Shown here piece after piece: positions 25,850-34,344 of a stretch of 64,000 bases of DNA. The position numbers were made by a program, and so were the translations under genes. The stretch lies in NCBI GenBank assembly GCA_035268885.1, contig DATFKA010000120.1, positions 1 through 64,000 on the forward strand. The letters are read 5' to 3'. The stretch comes from DATFKA01 sp035268885. GTDB taxonomy: Bacteria; Bacteroidota; Bacteroidia; Chitinophagales; Saprospiraceae. Position 1 is the first letter of the stretch. Every line of letters begins with the position of its first letter. The notes beneath the pieces are model-generated. The model ran no database searches, had not been told where the DNA came from, and worked only from the letters and a program-made list of their open reading frames with translations.

Positions 25850-27085
25850 TTATTCTTCAAATTCTGCTGCAAAAATACCGATGATATCATCCACCGTCTC
25901 TTCTTCCAGGTCGGTACGACGCAACAACTCTTCTTTACTCAGGTTGAGCACACTTCTCGCCGTATCGCAACCGATAGATTTCAGCGAATCCAGTACCCAG
26001 CCTTCGATCTCATCGCGGAATTGATCCAACTCCACATCGTCAATCTCGTATTCCTCAACATTACGGAAGACATCGATTTCCAAATCGGTCAGTTGACTGG
26101 CCAACTTAATATTACTTCCCCCCTTACCAATGGCTAGGGAAACCTGATCGGGCTCCAGATAAACCTCCGCCCGACGTGTCTCCTCGTTCAGGTCGATCCG
26201 CGTTACTTTAGCGGGTGTCAGCGAACGCTGAATGAATAGATTGAGGTTATTGGTGAAGTTAACGATATCGATATTTTCGTTTTTCAGTTCGCGTACGATC
26301 CCGTGAATTCGCGATCCTTTCATACCTACACAGGCCCCAACCGGATCGATGCGATCATCGTAAGACTCTACCGCTACCTTCGCCCGTTCGCCAGGGATAC
26401 GAACAATTTTACGGATACTAATGAGTCCATCTTCTATTTCTGGTACTTCCTGCTCCATCAATTTGGCCAGGAATCGCTCATCCGTACGGGACATGATGAC
26501 CACTGGATTGTTATTTTTCATCTCCACCTTGGAGATCACGCCGCGTACCATATCTCCCTTTCGGAAAAAGTCGCCCTTAATCATTTCATTGCGGGGCAGC
26601 AGTAGCTCATGTCCGGTAGCATCATCCAGCACGAGAATATCGCGCTTCAGAATTTGGTGTACTTCACCAACGATCATCTCTCCTACCCGATCGACGTAGC
26701 TCTTATAAACTTCGTCTTTCTCCAATTCCATAATTCTGGAAATCAAAGTCTGGCGTGCCGCCATAATGGCTCTCCGTCCAAAATCAATTAATTCCAGCTG
26801 CTCATAACACTCTTCTCCCACTTCGTAATCTTCATCAATCTCCAGGGCTTCGGTAATGGATATTTGACTGCGGTCATCGGTTACCTCTCCGTCGGGAACG
26901 ATCTCCCGAACACGCCAAAGCTCCAGGTCACCTTTTTGGGTATTCACAATGACATCAAAATTTTCATCTGACCCGTACTTCTTACGGATCAGCGTACGGA
27001 AGACATCCTCCAGTACGCGTACCATCGTGGGACGGTCTATATTTTTTCCGGTTTTAAATTCGGAAAAGGTATCTACCAGGTTCAT
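25850..27085 (-). CDS. nusA: Transcription termination/antitermination factor NusA
   Basis: RNA-polymerase-associated factor controlling pausing and termination. The 411 residues contain the N-terminal polymerase-binding domain (1-130), an S1 domain (about 135-200, RVGEMIVGEVHQI...), and tandem KH domains (about 230-350) with GMKGSRIHGIV and AIGKGGSNIKLA. The C-terminus ends in a short helical hairpin region (CDTARSVLNLSKEELLRRTDLEEETVDDI) rather than the two acidic repeats of E. coli, as expected outside gamma-proteobacteria. 45 bp downstream of rimP in the same operon. Confidence 0.97.
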   Translation of the reverse strand: MNLVDTFSEFKTGKNIDRPTMVRVLEDVFRTLIRKKYGSDENFDVIVNTQKGDLELWRVREIVPDGEVTDDRSQISITEALEIDEDYEVGEECYEQLELIDFGRRAIMAARQTLISRIMELEKDEVYKSYVDRVGEMIVGEVHQILKRDILVLDDATGHELLLPRNEMIKGDFFRKGDMVRGVISKVEMKNNNPVVIMSRTDERFLAKLMEQEVPEIEDGLISIRKIVRIPGERAKVAVESYDDRIDPVGACVGMKGSRIHGIVRELKNENIDIVNFTNNLNLFIQRSLTPAKVTRIDLNEETRRAEVYLEPDQVSLAIGKGGSNIKLASQLTDLEIDVFRNVEEYEIDDVELDQFRDEIEGWVLDSLKSIGCDTARSVLNLSKEELLRRTDLEEETVDDIIGIFAAEFEE

Positions 27086-27130
27086 ATATCAGGTTTTTAT
27101 ACAGCTTGACTAAACGGCAGCCAAACTCAT

Positions 27131-27616
27131 TTATTTTTTAAAAGATATTTTTACTATCGCCTTTTCAATCTGATCATAAGGGACTTCCAATTCTACATCT
27201 TCCTTTATCTTTTTCTTCCCTTGTTTCCTCGTTTTTTGAAAAGCTAGCGTGATCCCCTGATCATCGGCTTTGATGAGCTCTCCCTTGTGCTTTTTATTCT
27301 CCTCTTTCACATCTACTTCCAATCGACGGCCAATGTTTTTCTTGTACTGTCGCGGAAGCAACAAAGGGCGATCAACACCGGGAGAAGATACTTCCAGGGT
27401 ATATTTCTCCCCCAGCCAATTCTCCTCATCAATGAAGGACTCCAGATAACGGCTAAGACGCTGACATTTTCGGAAAGTCATGCCCGAATCGCTATCTACA
27501 AACACCTGCAGCTTCTTATTAGCGGTATTGTAGTTCACTTCCACCGTAAAACAATCTTGGTAATCCGCTTCTTCGTACTTTTTCTCTAGTAAATCTCTTG
27601 TTTTTTCTTCAATCAC
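27131..27616 (-). CDS. rimP: Ribosome maturation factor RimP
   Basis: Assists 30S ribosome assembly. The 161-residue protein has the family core LEVSSPGVDRPLLLPRQYKKNIGRRLEV in the middle and a basic Lys-rich stretch near 130-140 (RKQGKKKIKED). The start is GTG at 27614-27616 (MIEEKTRDLLE); no better ATG exists upstream in frame. First gene of the rimP-nusA unit. Its leader contains a strong terminator-like hairpin (27657-27686). Confidence 0.94.
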   Translation of the reverse strand: MIEEKTRDLLEKKYEEADYQDCFTVEVNYNTANKKLQVFVDSDSGMTFRKCQRLSRYLESFIDEENWLGEKYTLEVSSPGVDRPLLLPRQYKKNIGRRLEVDVKEENKKHKGELIKADDQGITLAFQKTRKQGKKKIKEDVELEVPYDQIEKAIVKISFKK

Positions 27617-27656
27617 CAGTTGTCACTTTTTTCGGGTCCGGCCCGGGTATCTACAA

Positions 27657-27686
27657 AAAAGAGGGAACCACCGGGTTCCCTCTTTT
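27657..27686. terminator. Strong hairpin in the rimP leader (possible attenuator)
   Basis: AAAAGAGGGAACC-ACCG-GGTTCCCTCTTTT, a perfect 13-bp stem and 4-nt loop with A and T tracts on the two sides. It lies 40 bp before the rimP start and inside its probable leader, so on the minus strand it may act as an attenuator. Confidence 0.7.
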
Positions 27687-27708
27687 GCGTTTTTGCTTCA
27701 TTCTAGGG

Positions 27709-27716
27709 CAAATATA
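27709..27716 (-). promoter_or_regulatory. Candidate -7 box for rimP-nusA
   Basis: Minus-strand TATATTTG matches TAnnTTTG exactly. Transcription would start near 27702, placing the hairpin at about +16 to +46 of the leader. The -33 region lacks a clear TTG. Confidence 0.5.
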
Positions 27717-27865
27717 CGGATTTTATAAGTATAAAACCAGCCCCCGGACAACAGAATACGGGTCTGCATGTTATTATTTTTATAAAGTTGAGCCGAAAAT
27801 TTGACAAATTGCGGCTTATCCTGTTCTTTACTGTGACAAAGGGTTTTGCCTCAAGCATACCAAAT

Positions 27866-28026
27866 AAGGAATGGGGCATTAATAAAGTATACAAGACTTA
27901 CGAAGATATTTTGCTGCTCAGTGAGGCGAAAAATGCAGGCGATGCCGCGCATCGACGAGGCTTTTTAACAAAACTGGACGGCAAAAGAACAAGTAAAGAT
28001 GCGTAATTTATTATTGACTCATTTCT
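27866..28026. mobile_element. MITE-like element, family A, copy 2
   Basis: 161-bp copy nearly identical to 20616-20775. Inverted ends GGAATGGGGCATTAATAAA and, complemented from the right, GAAATGAGTCAATAATAAA. AAAT flanks both sides (27862-27865 and 28027-28030). The hairpin core reads CGATGC-CGC-GCATCG. It ends only about 30 bp before the start of the next gene, so it must replace or supply part of that gene's promoter. Confidence 0.75.
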
Positions 28027-28055
28027 AAATCAACTATCATTCAAAATAAAACATA

Positions 28056-28514
28056 ATGAAAAAACTATTTGCACTGCTGGTCTTCAACCTGATCTTCACC
28101 GGTCTTACCGTTTCTTACGCCCAGACAACGGCAGATAACATCTGGAAGTCACTCGCCAAGATCACCTTTGAAAAACAATACGATGAAATGCTCGGCTTCA
28201 AGGTCGATGTGCCGGTCTTCAGCGAACAGGTAAAGGGAATGGAAGGGGAAATCGTCGAAATAAAGGGCTATATCATTCCGGTAGAAGGATACAAAAACCA
28301 TAAAGAGTTTATCTTTTCTGCCTTCCCCTATAATATGTGCTTTTTCTGTGGAGGCGCCGGTCCGGAGACGGTCATGGAAGTCTACGCTGCAGAAGCCATT
28401 AAATACACCGCCGAACCCATCATCATCCGCGGTAAACTAGAATTGAATGATAGCGATATCAATCGTCTGATCTACGGCTTGCAGGATGCCACTTTCGTAA
28501 AAGAAGCACAGTAG
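28056..28514 (+). CDS. Secreted DUF3299-like protein with CxxC
   Basis: A 152-residue exported protein with a signal peptide (about 1-23, ending VSYAQ). The core IVEIKGYIIPVEGYKNHKEFIFS followed by MCFFCGGAGPETVMEVYA resembles DUF3299-type proteins, whose function is not established; the cysteine pair CFFC could bind metal or be redox-active. The remaining part predicts a small OB-like beta fold (EPIIIRGKLELN). The mobile element just upstream leaves little room for a native promoter. Confidence 0.7.
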   Translation: MKKLFALLVFNLIFTGLTVSYAQTTADNIWKSLAKITFEKQYDEMLGFKVDVPVFSEQVKGMEGEIVEIKGYIIPVEGYKNHKEFIFSAFPYNMCFFCGGAGPETVMEVYAAEAIKYTAEPIIIRGKLELNDSDINRLIYGLQDATFVKEAQ

Positions 28515-28527
28515 TCTAGCGCTATAG

Positions 28528-28563
28528 ACCAGGCGGTTTCCAGCTCGGGAGACCGCCTGGTCA
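28528..28563. terminator. Convergent hairpin terminator
   Basis: GACCAGGCGGT / ACCGCCTGGTC, a perfect 11-bp GC-rich stem with a 14-nt loop, between the convergent DUF3299-like and aminopeptidase genes. No T run on either side. Confidence 0.6.
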
Positions 28564-28573
28564 ATACACTTTC

Positions 28574-29875
28574 TTAGGTTAAGACGGTCGAGTTCATCAA
28601 TTCTTCAATTTCAGCTGCTTCAATGGGAATATTTGCTGAGAGATCCACCGGGCCTTCATCGGTTACCCAAATGTTATTCTCCAAACGAATACCAATCTTT
28701 TCTTCCGGTATATAGATTGCGGGCTCGCAAGTGAACACCATACCAGCCATCAGCGGATCATAAACATTAGCTAAGTCGTGTACGCTCAGGCCCAGATGAT
28801 GAGAAATGCTGTGCATACAGTATTTCTTGTAAAGAGGATAGGCCGGATTCTGATTGGCTAAATCGCTTTTCTTGATCAATCCCAGGTCGACCAGAGCACT
28901 TTCCAATAGCTTTCCGACTTCTTTTTCGTAATCTTCTAGTAAAATACCCGGTACTAACAATTGTTTGGCTGCCTGCAAAACGCCTAAAACACCATTATAA
29001 ACGGCCCTTTGCCGTTCTGTAAACCTCCCACTTACCGGAAGTACACGGGTAATATCAGCCGCATAGTTCGCGTATTCTGCGCCCATATCCATCAACAAAA
29101 GATCTCCTTCCCGACAAACTTGATTGTTTTGGGTATAATGCAAAATACAGGAGCGGGCACCACTCGCCACGATCGGCGGATAAGCATGGCCACTGGCCCG
29201 TCGTCTGATAAATTCGTGGGTGATTTCTGCTTCCAATTCGTACTCATATTTACCCGGCTCAACAAAGGACAAAATCCTTCGAAAAGCGGCTTCTGTTATA
29301 TCAACCGCCTCCTGGATCTGATTAACTTCCAAGGGGTGCTTGACCATCATGATTTTCCTCAGTAGTGGTTGAGCCCGATGAAATTTATGCGCCGGGTAGT
29401 TAGACATGAGTTGCCTGGCTTCTCTTTTATTTTTTAATTCTACGCCATCTGACGGCATCGGCCGCTCTTCAATATTGACATAAATACGCTTGGCCAGCGT
29501 GATCAATTCGTGCAGAACAGGCTGCATCTCATCCAGCCAAAACACCTTTTTGATGCCGGATATTTCACTGGCTCTTTGTCGACTCAACTGGTTACCGTGC
29601 CAAATGCGCTGAAACGGATCCGTACGCCGGATGAAGGCCAACTCGCGATAACCATCTTTTACACAATCGGGAAATAAGACGACTACCGTCTCCGGTTGAT
29701 CCAGGCCACTCAAGTAAAAAAGAGCGGCATCTTGGTGAAAGGAATGCCAAATGTTGCCACTGCGGGGGAGCTGATCATTTGAATAAAAAATAGCGATGGA
29801 ATCGGGCTGCATTTTCCGCATGAATCGCTGCCGGTTCTGTTCAAAAAGTCGGGAAGGTATAGCTTGGTATCTCAT
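28574..29875 (-). CDS. pepP: Aminopeptidase P family (Xaa-Pro aminopeptidase)
   Basis: M24B metallopeptidase removing N-terminal residues before proline. The 433 residues include an N-terminal creatinase-like domain (1-165) and the pita-bread catalytic domain. Metal ligands are visible in order: Asp in LLLMDMGAEYANYAADITR (two Asp), His in HSISHHLGLSVHD, Glu in FTCEPAIYI and Glu in IRLENNIWVT. No signal peptide, so cytoplasmic. Single gene. Confidence 0.94.
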   Translation of the reverse strand: MRYQAIPSRLFEQNRQRFMRKMQPDSIAIFYSNDQLPRSGNIWHSFHQDAALFYLSGLDQPETVVVLFPDCVKDGYRELAFIRRTDPFQRIWHGNQLSRQRASEISGIKKVFWLDEMQPVLHELITLAKRIYVNIEERPMPSDGVELKNKREARQLMSNYPAHKFHRAQPLLRKIMMVKHPLEVNQIQEAVDITEAAFRRILSFVEPGKYEYELEAEITHEFIRRRASGHAYPPIVASGARSCILHYTQNNQVCREGDLLLMDMGAEYANYAADITRVLPVSGRFTERQRAVYNGVLGVLQAAKQLLVPGILLEDYEKEVGKLLESALVDLGLIKKSDLANQNPAYPLYKKYCMHSISHHLGLSVHDLANVYDPLMAGMVFTCEPAIYIPEEKIGIRLENNIWVTDEGPVDLSANIPIEAAEIEELMNSTVLT

Positions 29876-30041
29876 CAGATTAATAGGCTTTTTCTATCGG
29901 TTAAAGTCAGGGCATTCAAATCAGGTCTATAATAGCCATTATTGACCAACACTGGCTGCAAAAATGCAAAAATTAAAGGCACGTCGCTTTATGTAAGGTT
30001 AAAAAAGCATCCCATTAACATCTTTTGTCCGGTATTTTACG

Positions 30042-30072
30042 TTGAATTACTGTATTTTGAAACGTACGTTTG
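30042..30072 (+). promoter_or_regulatory. Candidate promoter of the DUF4294-OmpA pair
   Basis: TTG (30042-30044), 20-bp spacer, TACGTTTG (30065-30072), a full match to the Bacteroidota -33/-7 pattern. Transcription would begin near 30079, about 43 bp before the chosen ATG. This also argues against the longer upstream reading frame. Confidence 0.6.
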
Positions 30073-30121
30073 CCTAAACAAATACGAATCCGCAAGCGTT
30101 GCGCAAATATTTGAAGAGCAC

Positions 30122-30787
30122 ATGAAATTAGAAATGAGAAAATTTGGATTTTTTACCCTACTGCTTATCATGAGCAGCCAGGTAATTTATGCACAAGTGT
30201 TTACGGAAAAAAGAGGGAAAACGGTCATTGATGGTTTACCATACGAATATATGATCGACGAATGTGGTGACACCATCATTATGGCTAGCCTGGACGATAT
30301 GTCCATCTCTTCTATGCGGACCTTCGATAGTCCGGATGATTTAAAAACCTACCGCCGCTACCGCCGCTATGCGTATAAGGTTTATCCTTATGCCAGCGAA
30401 GCCATCAAAATATTCCGGGAAGTCGAATACGCAACCAATAACATGAAAAATCGCAAACGGCGTAAATACATTCGACAGTTACAAAGAGATTTGAAAGATG
30501 AATTTGAAGACCCCCTCAAGAAACTGACCAAAACGCAGGGGATGATTCTTTTCAAAATGATTGAGAAAGAACTGGACACTTCTATGTTTGACCTACTGAA
30601 GGATTTGAAAGGAGGACTGTCTGCTTCTTATTGGGGTACGCTCGGACGTCTTTACGGACATCACCTAAAAGATGGATACGTCAGAGGTGAAGACGAGATA
30701 CTCGATCTGGTGCTGGACGACCTGGACGTCTCCTACGAGCTGCCGGAAAATTATGGTCAAAGAAACAAGGGGAACGGCCATGAATAA
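30122..30787 (+). CDS. DUF4294 protein, secreted
   Basis: A 221-residue exported protein; ATG 30122 places a signal peptide (MKLEMRKFGFFTLLLIMSSQVIYAQ) at the N-terminus, and a promoter lies just upstream. The body is the DUF4294 family: DECGDTIIMASLDDMSI, then a basic tract RRYRRYAYKVYPYASEAIKIF and DLKGGLSASYWGTLGRLYGH. Function unknown; the family is widespread in Bacteroidota. Its last 8 bases overlap the start of the OmpA gene, indicating translational coupling. Confidence 0.85.
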   Translation: MKLEMRKFGFFTLLLIMSSQVIYAQVFTEKRGKTVIDGLPYEYMIDECGDTIIMASLDDMSISSMRTFDSPDDLKTYRRYRRYAYKVYPYASEAIKIFREVEYATNNMKNRKRRKYIRQLQRDLKDEFEDPLKKLTKTQGMILFKMIEKELDTSMFDLLKDLKGGLSASYWGTLGRLYGHHLKDGYVRGEDEILDLVLDDLDVSYELPENYGQRNKGNGHE

Positions 30788-31409
30788 GAATAATCTTCTC
30801 GTTGTTCTTTTTTTATTAATGATCGTGGGCGCAATTTACTTTTTTAGCCGGGCGGTAGAGGAAGTCCTATACCCTGAATCTTCCGTCCCTATGAGATACG
30901 AGGAAACGACACCCGAAGCCGCTACTATCGAACCCGCTCCGCCACCCGAACCACCTACACCGGAAGAGAAAGCGGCACGACGGGAGTTAAGGGATGGCCG
31001 CATTATGCCCGGTACGGCAGCCGATAAATTACTGAATTTCCTGCTGAGTGGAAAACGAGACTTTTCCCGCGAGCTCTACGAATTGAGGTTCCATCAGTTT
31101 GATGCCCAACAGACTCCGACCGACAGCCTGGTCCTGGAGTTAGAACAATTAGCCCGAATACTGAATGCTTACCAGGGCCTGGAACTGGAGATCGCTTCCC
31201 ATACCAGTGGGACGGGAAGCCTGAAGAGCCAGCGCAGTATTTCAGAAAAAAGAGCCGACCAAATCAAAACTTTCCTGGGATCGAAAGGGGTAGCAGATAA
31301 CCGTATAAAAACCATCGGCTACGGAGCTAGTTACCCCATAGCCGATAGCGATACACCACGCGGTCGTCAGATGAACCAGCGCGTAGAGATTATCATCAGT
31401 CGTTTATAA
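30780..31409 (+). CDS. OmpA-domain envelope protein, inner-membrane anchored
   Basis: A 209-residue protein with one N-terminal membrane anchor (about 6-24, LLVVLFLLMIVGAIYFFSR), a Pro/Glu-rich linker (about 45-65, EPAPPPEPPTPEEK) and a C-terminal OmpA peptidoglycan-binding domain (about 110-205) with ISEKRADQIKTFLGSKGV and IGYGASYPIADS. It resembles MotB/Pal-type proteins that grip the cell wall. ATG 30780 overlaps the DUF4294 stop by 8 nt. Its stop overlaps the nadA stop by 6 nt on the other strand. Confidence 0.82.
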   Translation: MNKNNLLVVLFLLMIVGAIYFFSRAVEEVLYPESSVPMRYEETTPEAATIEPAPPPEPPTPEEKAARRELRDGRIMPGTAADKLLNFLLSGKRDFSRELYELRFHQFDAQQTPTDSLVLELEQLARILNAYQGLELEIASHTSGTGSLKSQRSISEKRADQIKTFLGSKGVADNRIKTIGYGASYPIADSDTPRGRQMNQRVEIIISRL

Positions 31410-32408
31410 TCCCGCTTTCGCTGAAATTTCCAGCATGCGATCGATACAGGCACGACCCTCTTCAATAATCCAATCCGGCAAATGAATCTCGGGCTGCTCA
31501 TGCTCCATACACAAGTAAAGCTTTTCCATTGTATTCCGCTTCATATGCGGACACTCGTTACAGGCACAAGTATTATTCGGTGGCGCCGGGATAAAAGTTT
31601 TGTCCGGTGAAGCTTTTTGCATCTGGTGAATAATCCCTACTTCCGTCGCCACAATAAAGGTATCGTGGTCGCTATCCTTAGTGAAATTCAGCAGACCGGT
31701 AGTGGAGCCAATAAAATCGGCTTTCTCCAATAAATGCGCCTCACACTCCGGGTGGGCAATAAAAGCGGCTTCGGGATGGCGCTGCATCAACTTGGTAATC
31801 TTCTCCGCTGAAAAGATCTCATGTACCATGCAGGTACCATTCCAGAGTACCATCTCCCGTCCGGTCTTTTTCTTCAAATAAGCGCCTAGATTTTTATCCG
31901 GGGCAAAAATAATCGGCTGATCTTCTGGAATACTATCTATAATGTGTACCGCATTGGTAGAGGTACAGCAAATATCCGTCATGGTCTTCAATTCGGCGGT
32001 ACAGTTGATATAACTCACTACCACGTGATCGGGATACTTCTCTTTAAAAGCTCGAAATAAGGGAGCAGGAGCAGAATCAGCCAGTGAGCACCCCGCTTTC
32101 AGGTCAGGTAATAAGACCTTCTTACCCGGGTTGAGAATTTTTGCAGTTTCTGCCATAAAATGCACGCCAGCAAAAACGATTAGTTCGGCGTCCGTTGAAG
32201 CCGCTTTTTGCGATAAGCCCAAACTATCACCAATATAATCTGCGATATCCTGAATGTCAGATTCCTGGTAATAATGCGCCAAAATAATGGCGTTTTTCTC
32301 TTTTTTTAGCCGCTCGATTTCCGCACGTAAATCCAAGGTTGGATCCACATCAATATCCAGATACCCCTTGGTTTCCAGATTTTTTTCGGCGATAGCTACA
32401 GTATCCAT
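31404..32408 (-). CDS. nadA: Quinolinate synthase
   Basis: 4Fe-4S enzyme condensing iminoaspartate with dihydroxyacetone phosphate to quinolinate, the step after NadB. ATG 32406-32408 gives 334 residues starting MDTVAIAEKN; a longer frame reaches into the mobile element and is rejected. Family segments: AIILAHYYQESDIQDIADYIGDSLGLS, FAGVHFMAETAKILNP, and the C-terminal CACNECPHMKRNT with a cluster cysteine. Three Cys in separate regions (INCTAE, NGTCMVHE, CNECP) fit the cluster ligands. The MITE-like element lies 65 bp upstream. Confidence 0.95.
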   Translation of the reverse strand: MDTVAIAEKNLETKGYLDIDVDPTLDLRAEIERLKKEKNAIILAHYYQESDIQDIADYIGDSLGLSQKAASTDAELIVFAGVHFMAETAKILNPGKKVLLPDLKAGCSLADSAPAPLFRAFKEKYPDHVVVSYINCTAELKTMTDICCTSTNAVHIIDSIPEDQPIIFAPDKNLGAYLKKKTGREMVLWNGTCMVHEIFSAEKITKLMQRHPEAAFIAHPECEAHLLEKADFIGSTTGLLNFTKDSDHDTFIVATEVGIIHQMQKASPDKTFIPAPPNNTCACNECPHMKRNTMEKLYLCMEHEQPEIHLPDWIIEEGRACIDRMLEISAKAGL

Positions 32409-32693
32409 ATGTTTTATATTTATTGTTTGTCTAATGGTTTCACAAGTAAGAAACTCCTCCCGTTTTATACCTAAGTAAGTGTTCAATATTATCTATACCT
32501 TATTTCAGACCCTTTTGGGCTTCCACTGCGTTAAAAAGCCTCGCCGACGCGCTGCGTCGCCTGCGTTTTTTGCCTTGTTGAATCCCCAAATTGCACTGAA
32601 CTAAACTTATACATAATCTCGAACACTTACTTACTTAATAAAATAACGGAAATAAGGTTGAAATAGTTCACTTAGTTTAGTATTAAAACTAAG
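32409..32693. other. Intergenic region nadA / TPR gene
   Basis: About 285 bp, mostly occupied by the family B element. The remainder is AT-rich with no supported ORF or promoter. Confidence 0.5.
32474..32631. mobile_element. MITE-like element, family B, copy 1
   Basis: 158-bp non-coding element bounded by about 25-bp imperfect terminal inverted repeats beginning AGTAAGTGTTC on the left and (complemented) on the right. TA stands at both outer borders (32472-32473 and 32632-32633), as in IS630/Tc1-mariner-type insertions. The core has the hairpin CGACGC-GCT-GCGTCG. It lies just upstream of nadA. Confidence 0.8.
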
Positions 32694-34334
32694 TTAATTT
32701 TTCATCCTTTGTAAGCCTGCCTTAGCCGCCATATGCAAGCTATTCCGATAAACTTCCGCATCGGCATCCAGGCATCGGTCGAAATAGATGGCTGCCTCTT
32801 CCAGTTGTCCTCTCTCTTCAAATATCAATCCCATTTGGAGCACTGCATTACAGGCAAAAAAGTAACCATCCGCTGCTCCCCGGTGATAAACCGCGTTATA
32901 ATAAAAAAGAGCTTTACTCCAATTTTTCATTCCATGATAAATTCGTCCTTTCCGATAGTCCAGCTCCAGCTGCTCGTAATTTTGTGTTAAGGCACCTTTT
33001 TTCACCTTTTCCAAAGCCTGTAAGGCCTGCGCAAAATACCCTCCATCAAATAGCAGTCGTGCCTTAAGCAGTTGGGGATGCGGTACAAAGTCTAGTTGAG
33101 CTGCCCAGGAGGCATCTTTGTCTCGACCACTAGCCTCTGTCCCCTTACTTTGGACGAGCGACATTTGGAAAAGATAGGTCTGCTGGTCCTGATTGAGCAA
33201 TGCGCACCAGGCCAGGCGATGATGGGCTGCTTTAACATCCTGCCTTCCCTGATATCGCTCCAGGAAATATCGAAAGTGAGGGGCAGCTGCCGGGTCTAGC
33301 TTACGCAAAAGAGCACTTCCCAAATCAAATTCCATAATCGGAAAATACTGCCAGCCGGAACGCCGTCGCGCTATCCTCAAAACCCGGATTGCCTCGTCGT
33401 TATTTCCCGAGCGAAACGCCACTTTTGAGTAAATAAATGCTTTAAAAACCTGTTGTCCTGCCGTTTTAGCCATGGGAGCCAATAAGCGCCAGGCATCCTG
33501 ATAATCCCATCCGATATACACCAACAAATAACTATATAATAAGCGGCTTTCCTCCTGTAAAAACAGCGTCGAAGCCTGCTTATCTTCCAGACACTTCTCC
33601 AGGTCTTTTCTTCCTTGTGCAATAGACCCTTCCAGTCCCGAAAGTAATCTTACCCCCCACTGGTATTGATCCGGTACGGTACCTACCAGGGCTTTTAAGA
33701 TACCCAAATCTTTGTAGTTAGGTGCAAATTCCGGGTGGGCTTCAACATTTTCTTCCAACAATTGAAAAGCCTTCTTCACATCCAGGAAACCCGACAGGTA
33801 ATCACCAAATTGAAATTTCAAAAAGGCCCAGTGCAAACGCACATCTGCCTGTGTGTACAGATACCAGGGACTCTCGACGGGTCCTTCTTCTAATAAATGC
33901 AGCCGCAGGTTGCGGTTTTTCTTTAGCGACTTATAAACATCTTCCCGATCACTGGCGTAAATCTGCAAAAAATCGTAGTAGTCCTCCAGGTGAATCCGCG
34001 CCAGATTATCAGGCTGGTGGACCGCGAGCGCCTCCAGGCTTTTAGCGGCTGCGGGTAAATCGAGGTCCATAATCTGTCGATAGGCCGCTTTAATCTCCCC
34101 ATTATAATCAAAGGAATATTTAGCAAAGCCGGACTCTGCTATACCCAAAAATACCAGGGTACTCAAAAAAAAGAGTCGACTCCGGAATCCGGAACCAACT
34201 CTTTTTTTACTTGTACCCCTAAGCGAAGTAAGCTGAGCATCATACCAGCGTCCCCAAAGGCGCTGTGAATCGATCTCCCTGCTTTTGGCAGACCGATAAA
34301 AAGATTGAACTATAATTACTGCCCAGCTAAGCAT
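32694..34334 (-). CDS. TPR-repeat protein, probably exported; start uncertain
   Basis: About 546 residues of helical repeat protein. Several tetratricopeptide-like units are visible (ADVRLHWAFLKFQFGDYLSGFLDVKKAF; QALEKVKKGALTQNYEQLELDYRKGRIYHGM; LEEAAIYFDRCLDAD). A hydrophobic segment LFFLSTLVFLGIAESGFA about 60 residues in looks like a signal peptide, but no ATG precedes it closely. The coding start could be ATG 34334, ATG 34382, or TTG near 34160. A terminator-like hairpin at 34166-34208 lies across the doubtful region. No function assigned. Confidence 0.65.
   Translation of the reverse strand: MLSWAVIIVQSFYRSAKSREIDSQRLWGRWYDAQLTSLRGTSKKRVGSGFRSRLFFLSTLVFLGIAESGFAKYSFDYNGEIKAAYRQIMDLDLPAAAKSLEALAVHQPDNLARIHLEDYYDFLQIYASDREDVYKSLKKNRNLRLHLLEEGPVESPWYLYTQADVRLHWAFLKFQFGDYLSGFLDVKKAFQLLEENVEAHPEFAPNYKDLGILKALVGTVPDQYQWGVRLLSGLEGSIAQGRKDLEKCLEDKQASTLFLQEESRLLYSYLLVYIGWDYQDAWRLLAPMAKTAGQQVFKAFIYSKVAFRSGNNDEAIRVLRIARRRSGWQYFPIMEFDLGSALLRKLDPAAAPHFRYFLERYQGRQDVKAAHHRLAWCALLNQDQQTYLFQMSLVQSKGTEASGRDKDASWAAQLDFVPHPQLLKARLLFDGGYFAQALQALEKVKKGALTQNYEQLELDYRKGRIYHGMKNWSKALFYYNAVYHRGAADGYFFACNAVLQMGLIFEERGQLEEAAIYFDRCLDADAEVYRNSLHMAAKAGLQRMKN
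34166..34208. terminator. Terminator-like hairpin inside the doubtful N-terminus
   Basis: AAAAAAAGAGT / ACTCTTTTTTT, a perfect 11-bp stem. Its loop contains a second palindrome TCCGGA-A-TCCGGA (34181-34193). Position fits the end of the zinc-ribbon gene transcript. Confidence 0.6.
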
Positions 34335-34344
34335 GGCTAAGTGC

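Larger units (their letters stand above)
27617..28055. other. Divergent intergenic region rimP / DUF3299-like gene
   Basis: About 440 bp holding, from left to right, the leader hairpin of rimP, its candidate -7 box, about 150 bp of AT-rich sequence without a supported gene, and the family A element. Confidence 0.6.

Noticed and set aside
32409..32486. Extended start of nadA inside the mobile element
   Set aside because: The frame runs into the inverted repeat; NadA family proteins begin near MDTVAIAEKN.
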